The notes under the pieces were generated by a model, which searched no databases, was not told the origin of the DNA, and saw nothing but the letters and a program-made list of their open reading frames with translations. A stretch of 64,000 nt of DNA. It comes from Streptomyces pyxinicus (GTDB lineage Bacteria > Actinomycetota > Actinomycetes > Streptomycetales > Streptomycetaceae). The position numbers were made by a program, and so were the translations under genes. The stretch is taken from positions 62,001-126,000 of the forward strand of contig NZ_JANUGP010000013.1 in assembly GCF_024753135.1 (NCBI RefSeq), read 5' to 3'. Shown here piece by piece: positions 58,119 to 64,000 of the stretch (positions within the stretch are counted from its first letter, which is position 1; every line of letters begins with the position of its first letter).

Positions 58119-59225
58119 TCACCCCAGCCCGTACACCCGCCGCGCGTTGTCCGCCGCGACCATCCGGGCCACCCGCTGGGCGTCCTCCGGTGACCAGGCG
58201 CCGTCGGCGACCCAGGTGCCGAGGACCCGGTCCAGGGCCTCGCGGAACAGGCAGGCGCCGACCACGTGCAGCTCGGGCAGGCCGTGGGCGCCGGTGGAGA
58301 AGAGGATCTTGCCGAAGGGCGCCAGCTCCAGGATCTCCGCGAGGACGGTGGCCGCGCGGGCGCCGGTGCGCACCAGGGCGGCCCCGGAGTCGGCGTAGAC
58401 GTGCGGGAAGACGCCGGCCAGATGGGCGGCGTGGCGGTGGTACGGGTAGCCGTGCAGCAGGACCAGGTCCGTGCCGAGGCCGGCGGTGGCCCGGGCGAAG
58501 TCGGTGAGCAGCGCCGGGTAGGTGTGGTCGATCCGGGAGCCCGGTCCGCCGAGGCCCGCGTGCAGCTGGAGCGGCAGCCCCGAGGCGACCGCGATCCACA
58601 GCAGGTGCCTCAGCAGCACGGGGTCGGTCAGCGGTCCGCCGACCCGGCGGCCGGCCAGCCAGCGGCCCGCCGCGCCGCGCACCTCACCGGGACCGGGCGG
58701 CTCGGACGCGAGCGCGAGACCGTGTCCGACGCCGGCGACGGAGGCGAAGGCGACCGCGTCCGCGGCGGCGCCGTGCACCGACTCGGCCAGGTTGGCGAGG
58801 AAGCACTCGACCGTCCCCGAGGTGTCGGCGACCTGCTCGGCCAGAAGTTCCAGGCCGACCACCTCACGGGCCTCGGCGTCGCCGTCGCGGGCCATGTCGG
58901 CGGGGCCGGTGAGGTCGCCGGGCAGGCCGGTGTCGACGAGGTAGGTGGTGATGCCGCTGCCCCGCAGCAGCCGGCGCCCCGCCTCCAGGACGCCCAGTTC
59001 CCGGCGCCGGGCCAGGTACAGGGCGGGCGGGCAGTGGGGCTCCAGGCCGAGCAGCGGCGGGCACCAGCGCCGTACGGCGAACCCGGTCTGCGTGTCGAAC
59101 AGCGTGGTGCCGGGCGCGGGCGGGCCCTCGGTCCGGGCGAGCTGCGCCTCGAAGGTGCCGAGCCCCAGCTCGGTCCGGAGCACACCGTGGCAGTACTGGT
59201 CCACGAGGGACGGCGTTTCGATCAT
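58119..59225 (-). CDS. Amidohydrolase (FluG N-terminal / PF04909-like)
   Basis: 368-residue TIM-barrel amidohydrolase. SLVDQYCHGVL carries the first metal residues (a DQYCH variant of DNHxH), LQLHAGLGG, LVLLHGYPYHRHAAHLA, VYADSG and FSTGAHGLPELH follow. Relatives act on gamma-glutamyl compounds or other amides and resemble the N-terminal half of FluG. The replacement of one metal His by Tyr-Cys spacing makes activity uncertain. It lies between ctaA and ctaB on the minus strand with no evident link. Confidence 0.83.
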   Translation of the reverse strand: MIETPSLVDQYCHGVLRTELGLGTFEAQLARTEGPPAPGTTLFDTQTGFAVRRWCPPLLGLEPHCPPALYLARRRELGVLEAGRRLLRGSGITTYLVDTGLPGDLTGPADMARDGDAEAREVVGLELLAEQVADTSGTVECFLANLAESVHGAAADAVAFASVAGVGHGLALASEPPGPGEVRGAAGRWLAGRRVGGPLTDPVLLRHLLWIAVASGLPLQLHAGLGGPGSRIDHTYPALLTDFARATAGLGTDLVLLHGYPYHRHAAHLAGVFPHVYADSGAALVRTGARAATVLAEILELAPFGKILFSTGAHGLPELHVVGACLFREALDRVLGTWVADGAWSPEDAQRVARMVAADNARRVYGLG

Positions 59226-59322
59226 TCCGGCTCCCCGTCAGGACGCGTGTCTCGCTGCCTCACACGTCCTAACGGGTGAATCGGGCTCAGGTGGCGACCC
59301 GCGCCCCGAAAGAGCGGCGGCC

Positions 59323-59697
59323 TCAGCCGCCGATCTGCATGCCGGCCATCCGCTTCCACTCGTACGGGCCCGTCTTCACCTTGGCCGCGAACTCGCCGTC
59401 GAAGGTCTCGTGCACGGTGATGCCGGCCTTCGCCACCGCCTGCTCGGCGACGGCGTAGGTGGGGGCCACCAGGTCGCCCCAGCCGCCGTCGGCGCCGACG
59501 AGGACGATCCGGGCGCCGCGCTCGCCGATGTAGGCGACCTGGCCCTCCGCGCCGCCGTGCGCCTTGGCGAAGGCGTCGATCCGCCGGGCGAGCTTCGCGG
59601 CCGTACGCCCGGCCTTCGCGGCGGCCTTGGTCTCGGCCCCGGCCGCGGTCTCGGCGGCGGCCTCGGCCTTCGGGTCAACCTGCTGCGTGTCTGCCAT
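59323..59697 (-). CDS. Small conserved Streptomyces hypothetical protein
   Basis: 124 residues from ATG 59697. An Ala/Lys/Glu-rich N-terminal helix (KAEAAAETAAGAETKAAAKAGRTAAKL) is followed by a compact alpha/beta domain: VAYIGERGARIVLVGADGGWGDLV, VAEQAVAKAGITVHETFDGEFAAKVKTGPYEWKRMAGMQIGG. No signal peptide. I do not recognise a function. It lies 55 bases after the ctaB stop on the same strand and could be carried on the ctaB transcript. Confidence 0.83.
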   Translation of the reverse strand: MADTQQVDPKAEAAAETAAGAETKAAAKAGRTAAKLARRIDAFAKAHGGAEGQVAYIGERGARIVLVGADGGWGDLVAPTYAVAEQAVAKAGITVHETFDGEFAAKVKTGPYEWKRMAGMQIGG

Positions 59698-59767
59698 GAG
59701 CAGGATGCTACTCACCGGTAGATCGGCTGGCGAGGGCAGGGCGGTGTGACATGGACCGGTGCGTCGG

Positions 59768-60715
59768 TCAGCGCAGGAACGGGTCCACCGCGACGGCGAC
59801 GAAGAGGATCGAGACGTAGGTGATGGACCAGTGGAACAGCCGCATCTCCTTCAGCTTCCCGCCCGTGACCTCGGCCTTCGCCCGGTTCTGGAGACCGTGC
59901 GCCTCCCACAGCCAGAAGCCGCCGGCCGCGAGCGCGACCACCGTGTAGAACCAGCCGGTGTACCCGAGCGGGGTCAGCAGCAGGGACACGGCGACCATCA
60001 CCCAGCTGTAGATCACGATCTGCCGGGCGACCACCTTGTTGGAGGCGATGACCGGCAGCATCGGCACGCCCACGCGCGCGTAGTCCTCGCGGACCTTCAT
60101 GGACAGCGGCCAGTAGTGCGGCGGGGTCCAGAAGAACATGACGAGGAAGAGGACGACCGGCGCCCAGGACATCGAGTTCGTGACCGAGGACCAGCCGATC
60201 AGCACCGGCAGGCAGCCGGCGATGCCGCCCCACACGATGTTCTGCGAGGTACGGCGCTTGAGGATCATCGTGTAGACGACGACGTAGAAAAGCAGCGCTC
60301 CGAGTGACAGCCAGGCGCTCAGCCAGTTGACGGTGAACCCGAACAGCAGCGTCGAGACGACCGCCAGGGTGACGCCGAAGGCGAGGCACTCGCGCGGGCT
60401 CACCATGCCGGTCACCAGCGGCCGCTGCGCGGTGCGGTCCATCAGGGCGTCGATGTCCCGGTCGATGTACATGTTCAGCGCGTTGGCGCCGCCCGCGGAG
60501 AGGTAGCCGCCGAGACAGGTGAGCAGCACCAGACCGAGGTCGGGCACGCCCTGCTGGGCCAGGAACATCACCGGAACGGTGGTGATGAGCAGCAGCTCGA
60601 TGATCCGCGGCTTGGTCAGCGCCACGAACGCCTTGACACGGGCCCCGAACGGCCGGTGAACCGGGCTCTGGCTCGCACCGAGCACCCCCGCTGGACGGGA
60701 TTCGACGGCCGTCAC
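59768..60715 (-). CDS. ctaB: Heme O synthase (protoheme IX farnesyltransferase)
   Basis: 315-residue UbiA-family prenyltransferase with about nine helices. GTG 60715 is chosen because AGGGG lies 5 bases upstream. First Asp-rich motif: GGANALNMYIDRDIDALMDRTAQRPL (N-x-x-x-D-x-x-x-D); second: TMILKRRTSQNIVWGGIAGCLPVLIGW; then MFFWTPPHYWPLSMKVREDYARVGVPMLP. It farnesylates heme B to heme O, the substrate of CtaA encoded 3 kb away. Confidence 0.95.
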   Translation of the reverse strand: MTAVESRPAGVLGASQSPVHRPFGARVKAFVALTKPRIIELLLITTVPVMFLAQQGVPDLGLVLLTCLGGYLSAGGANALNMYIDRDIDALMDRTAQRPLVTGMVSPRECLAFGVTLAVVSTLLFGFTVNWLSAWLSLGALLFYVVVYTMILKRRTSQNIVWGGIAGCLPVLIGWSSVTNSMSWAPVVLFLVMFFWTPPHYWPLSMKVREDYARVGVPMLPVIASNKVVARQIVIYSWVMVAVSLLLTPLGYTGWFYTVVALAAGGFWLWEAHGLQNRAKAEVTGGKLKEMRLFHWSITYVSILFVAVAVDPFLR

Positions 60716-61120
60716 GCACACCCCTGACAGAGACTCCCAGCAAGCCTCCCCCTGTGAAGTCCCGGTGCAGGCTCGCGCGTACCACGCCACTTTAGACGTT
60801 GCCCATACCCCGGCCCTCGCGGGGGTGGGGTCGTGTTGGCGCCCGCCTCGGAGAGGTTCCGGAGCACCCCCCATAAGAGGTCCCCCACCTCTCGATTGAG
60901 CGCTCAGATGACCGCCTCCGTATTCAGCTGCCGAATGCCCTCTCGGCCAGTCGGGAGGCGGATCGCACCGAGTCCCGGCAGTCTGGAAACACTCGAAAAA
61001 ACGCACGTCTATACGGGGGTAGGCTCGACAGCGGCCGGTGGGCAGCAGCCCGCCGGCGGCCGGGTGGGCGCATGCCCCGAAGACCGGCGACCGACATGTG
61101 GAGAGGAGCCCTGACCCAGG
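60716..61120. other. 405-base gap between ctaB and tkt
   Basis: Divergent intergenic region holding the promoters of ctaB and tkt. I see a perfect 10-bp palindrome TGAGCGCTCA (60897-60906), an AGAGGT/ACCTCT hairpin just before it, and TAGGCT (61020-61025) as a possible -10 for tkt, but no convincing -35. No coding sequence is supported; the long minus-strand frame through here is antisense to tkt. Confidence 0.5.
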
Positions 61121-63208
61121 GTGAGCACCAAGCCGACCACCACAGACCTTGAGTGGACCGACCTGGACCAGCGGGCCGTGGACACCGCCCGAGTCCTGGC
61201 CGCCGACGCCGTACAGAAGGTCGGCAACGGCCATCCCGGTACGGCGATGAGCCTGGCCCCGGCCGCCTACACCCTCTTCCAGAAGGTGATGCGGCACGAC
61301 CCGGCCGACCCCGAGTGGGTGGGCCGCGACCGCTTCGTACTGTCCGCCGGCCACTCGTCCCTGACCCTCTACACCCAGCTCTACCTGGCCGGCTTCGGCC
61401 TGGAGCTGACGGACCTGGAGTCCTTCCGGACCTGGGGTTCGAAGACCCCCGGCCACCCGGAGTACGGGCACACCAGGGGCGTCGAGACCACCACCGGCCC
61501 GTTGGGCCAGGGTGTCGCCAACGCCGTGGGCATGGCCATGGCCGCCCGCTACGAGCGCGGTCTGTTCGACCCGGAGGCCCCGCAGGGCGAGTCCCCCTTC
61601 GACCACTTCGTCTTCTGCGTCGCCGGTGACGGCTGCCTCCAGGAGGGCATCTCCGCCGAGGCGTCCTCGCTGGCCGGTCACCAGAAGCTCGGCAACCTGG
61701 TCCTGCTGTGGGACGACAACCACATCTCGATCGAGGGCGACACCGAGACCGCCGTCTCCGAGGACACCGTCAAGCGCTACGAAGCCTACGGCTGGCACGT
61801 GCAGCGCGTGGCGGCGCAGGAGAACGGCGACCTGGACCCGCGGGCGATCTTCGCCGCGATCCAGGAGGCCAAGCGCGTCACCGACCGCCCCTCCTTCATC
61901 GCGATGCGCTCGATCATCGCCTGGCCGGCCCCGAACGCCCAGAACACCGAGGCGGCGCACGGCTCGGCGCTCGGCGCGGACGAGGTCGCGGCCACCAAGC
62001 GGGTGCTCGGCTTCGACCCGGAGCGGTCCTTCGTGGTCGAGGACGAGGTGATCGCGCACACCCGCAAGGCGCTGGAGCGCGGCTCCGAGGCGAAGGCCGA
62101 GTGGGAGAAGACCTTCCAGGTGTGGCGGGACGGCAACCCCGAGCGGGCCGCCGACTTCGACCGGATCGCCCGGGGCGAGCTGCCCACCGGCTGGGAGGAG
62201 AAGATCCCGGTCTTCGAGCCCGGCAAGGGTGTCGCGACGCGTGCCGCCTCCGGCAAGGTGCTCCAGGCGCTCGGCGCGGTGATCCCCGAGCTGTGGGGCG
62301 GCTCCGCCGACCTGGCCGGCTCGAACAACACCACGATCGACAAGGACAGCTCGTTCCTGCCCGCAGGCAACCCGCTGCCCGAGGCCGACCCGTACGGGCG
62401 CACGATCCACTTCGGCATCCGCGAGCACTCGATGGGCGCGGAGCTGAACGGCATCACGCTGCACGGCAACACCCGCGTGTACGGCGGCACCTTCCTGGTG
62501 TTCTCCGACTACATGCGCAACGCGGTGCGGCTGTCGGCCCTGATGCACCTGCCGGTGACGTTCGTGTGGACGCACGACTCCATCGGCCTCGGCGAGGACG
62601 GCCCGACCCACCAGCCGGTCGAGCACCTGGCCTCGCTGCGCGCCATCCCGGGCCTGAACGTGGTCCGTCCGGCCGACGCCAACGAGACCGCCATCGCCTG
62701 GCGCGAGATCCTCGGGCGCTACACCAAGGAGTTCGGCAAGGGCCAGCCGCACGGGCTGGCGCTCACCCGCCAGGGCGTGCCGGTCTACGAGCCGAACGAG
62801 GACACGGTCAAGGGCGGCTACGTGCTGTTCGAGGCCGAGGGCGGCGAGCCGCAGGTGATCCTGATGGCCACCGGTTCCGAGGTGCATGTGGCCGTCGAGG
62901 CGCGGGAGCGGCTCCAGGCCGAGGGTGTGCCGACCCGGGTCGTCTCGATGCCGTGCGTCGAGTGGTTCGAGCAGCAGGACCAGGGGTACCGGGAGAGCGT
63001 GCTGCCGCCGTCGGTCAAGGCCCGTGTCGCCGTGGAGGCGGGCATCGGCCTGACGTGGCACAAGTACGTCGGAGACGCCGGCCGCATCGTTTCCCTGGAG
63101 CACTTCGGTGCGTCCGCCGACGGCAAGGTGCTCTTCGAGGAGTTCGGCTTCACTGCCGAGAACGTGGCCGCCAAGGCCCGGGAATCCCTCACCGCCGCCC
63201 AGCGCTGA
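61121..63208 (+). CDS. tkt: Transketolase
   Basis: 695-residue thiamine-diphosphate enzyme of the pentose phosphate pathway. VQKVGNGHPGTAMSLAPAAY, FVLSAGHSSLTLYTQLYL, TTGPLGQGVANAVGMA, the ThDP motif CVAGDGCLQEGISAEASSLAGHQKLGNLVLLWDDN (GDG...N), the pyrimidine-domain GIREHSMGAELNGI (catalytic Glu) and THDSIGLGEDGPTHQPVEHLASL. GTG 61121 is the start; a GAGAGGAG lies some distance upstream. Followed by tal after 33 bases. Confidence 0.97.
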   Translation: MSTKPTTTDLEWTDLDQRAVDTARVLAADAVQKVGNGHPGTAMSLAPAAYTLFQKVMRHDPADPEWVGRDRFVLSAGHSSLTLYTQLYLAGFGLELTDLESFRTWGSKTPGHPEYGHTRGVETTTGPLGQGVANAVGMAMAARYERGLFDPEAPQGESPFDHFVFCVAGDGCLQEGISAEASSLAGHQKLGNLVLLWDDNHISIEGDTETAVSEDTVKRYEAYGWHVQRVAAQENGDLDPRAIFAAIQEAKRVTDRPSFIAMRSIIAWPAPNAQNTEAAHGSALGADEVAATKRVLGFDPERSFVVEDEVIAHTRKALERGSEAKAEWEKTFQVWRDGNPERAADFDRIARGELPTGWEEKIPVFEPGKGVATRAASGKVLQALGAVIPELWGGSADLAGSNNTTIDKDSSFLPAGNPLPEADPYGRTIHFGIREHSMGAELNGITLHGNTRVYGGTFLVFSDYMRNAVRLSALMHLPVTFVWTHDSIGLGEDGPTHQPVEHLASLRAIPGLNVVRPADANETAIAWREILGRYTKEFGKGQPHGLALTRQGVPVYEPNEDTVKGGYVLFEAEGGEPQVILMATGSEVHVAVEARERLQAEGVPTRVVSMPCVEWFEQQDQGYRESVLPPSVKARVAVEAGIGLTWHKYVGDAGRIVSLEHFGASADGKVLFEEFGFTAENVAAKARESLTAAQR

Positions 63209-63241
63209 CGCTCACATACGACACGTAGGAGATGTAATTCC

Positions 63242-64000
63242 ATGACAGACGCACTCAAGCGCCTCTCCGAGGAGGGCGTCGCGATCTGGCTGGACGACCT
63301 GTCGCGCAAGCGGATCACGTCCGGCAACCTCGCCGAGCTGATCGACCAGCAGCACGTCGTGGGCGTCACCACCAACCCGACGATCTTCCAGAAGGCGATC
63401 TCCCAGGGCGACGGCTACGACCTGCAGCTCTCCGACCTCGCCGCCCGCAGGGTCACCGTCGAGGAGGCCGTCCGCATGATCACGACGGCGGACGTCCGCG
63501 ACGCCGCCGACGTGCTGCGTCCGGTCTTCGACGCCACCGGCGGCCAGGACGGCCGGGTCTCCATCGAGGTCGACCCCCGCCTCGCCCACAACGAGAAGGC
63601 GACCGTCGCCGAGGCCAAGCAGCTGGCCTGGCTGGTGGACCGCCCGAACACCCTCATCAAGATCCCGGCCACCATGGCGGGCATCCCGGCGATCACCAGC
63701 GTCATCGGGCTCGGCATCAGCGTCAACGTGACCCTGATCTTCTCCCTGGAGCGGTACCGCGTCGTCATGGACGCCTACCTCTCCGGCCTGGAGAAGGCCA
63801 AGGAGCGCGGCCTGGACCTGTCGAAGATCCACTCCGTGGCGTCCTTCTTCGTGTCCCGCGTGGACACCGAGATCGACAAGCGCCTCGGCGAGATCGGCAC
63901 CGACGAGGCCAAGGCGCTGCGCGGCAAGGCCGCCGTCGCCAACGCGCGCCTGGCCTACCAGGCGTACGAGGAGGTCTTCTCCTCCGACCGCTGGAACGCG
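63242..64000 (+). CDS. tal: Transaldolase (partial, runs off the right edge)
   Basis: 253 codons visible, about two thirds of the usual ~370-residue actinobacterial transaldolase. LSEEGVAIWLDDLSRKRITSGNL, GVTTNPTIFQKAI, VSIEVDPRLAHNEKATVAEAK, NTLIKIPATMAGIPAI (Schiff-base Lys) and VNVTLIFSLERYRVVMDAYLSGLEKA are diagnostic. TAGGAGA precedes the ATG. It works with transketolase in the non-oxidative pentose phosphate pathway and shares its operon. Confidence 0.96.
   Translation, partial: MTDALKRLSEEGVAIWLDDLSRKRITSGNLAELIDQQHVVGVTTNPTIFQKAISQGDGYDLQLSDLAARRVTVEEAVRMITTADVRDAADVLRPVFDATGGQDGRVSIEVDPRLAHNEKATVAEAKQLAWLVDRPNTLIKIPATMAGIPAITSVIGLGISVNVTLIFSLERYRVVMDAYLSGLEKAKERGLDLSKIHSVASFFVSRVDTEIDKRLGEIGTDEAKALRGKAAVANARLAYQAYEEVFSSDRWNA

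Noticed and set aside
59768..63103. 1111-codon open frame on the minus strand
   Set aside because: Only its last 315 codons (ctaB) are real; the rest is antisense to transketolase and reflects GC-rich frame openness.

Overview
The window is a contiguous piece of a high-GC actinobacterial chromosome, almost certainly Streptomyces: about 70 % or more G+C, many GTG/TTG starts, ATGA/GTGA translational overlaps, and typical Streptomyces families (ectABCD, SCO1860-type LAETG surface protein, sugar ABC importer without its own ATPase, sufRBD-Rieske-CSUT). From memory the gene order resembles the S. coelicolor stretch around SCO1851-SCO1936; this was not checked. I saw no rRNA, tRNA, CRISPR array, integrase, transposase or prophage.

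Layout. 1-5.0 kb: end of a cobalamin cluster (cobO end, cobB, cobE/cbiG-C, cbiX, cobC) with a ZIP metal transporter set between cobB and cobE. 5.0-11.6 kb: LAETG wall protein, amidohydrolase, polar amino-acid ABC importer, class-V aminotransferase, DinB protein. 11.8-15.1 kb: ectABCD for the compatible solutes ectoine and hydroxyectoine. 15.1-18.2 kb: aminotransferase, DsbA-like oxidoreductase, GNAT, DUF1349. 18.2-18.85 kb: a non-coding block with two tandem ~227-bp repeats.

18.85-35.1 kb is mostly sugar-acid and polyol catabolism. An alpha-ketoglutarate semialdehyde dehydrogenase is divergent from an IclR regulator. Separate genes follow (GNAT, class-B PBP, NCS2 purine permease, HAD acid phosphatase, TIGR03086 protein). 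Then come kdgD, translationally coupled to an unrecognised, probably TIM-barrel enzyme, and a divergent uronate dehydrogenase. Udh, KdgD and the semialdehyde dehydrogenase are three steps of the oxidative uronate/aldarate route to 2-oxoglutarate; the aldarate dehydratase is not here. A DeoR regulator and a polyol ABC importer with a zinc dehydrogenase end this section.

35-43.2 kb: a double-TerD protein, a PhoX phosphatase, a conserved hypothetical and a secreted endonuclease. The phosphatase and nuclease each have a plausible PHO box, suggesting a phosphate-scavenging group. Next are a DUF3618/Holin-X pair and a cysteine-rich gene that appears frameshifted. 43.2-46.9 kb: a dapA paralogue, a DHFR-like protein, dapD, and a TetR/SMR efflux pair with two tandem operators.

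46.9-53.5 kb: the suf Fe-S assembly operon under SufR, whose operator overlaps the predicted promoter -10 and the start codon. 53.6-64 kb: AAC(3) acetyltransferase, ABC-2 transporter, heme A synthase (ctaA), nucleotidyltransferase, FluG-like amidohydrolase, small conserved protein, heme O synthase (ctaB), transketolase and the start of transaldolase. The suf / ABC / ctaA / ctaB / tkt / tal neighbourhood is, as I recall, also found in mycobacteria, which ties the unnamed ABC transporter to Fe-S and heme-copper oxidase metabolism.
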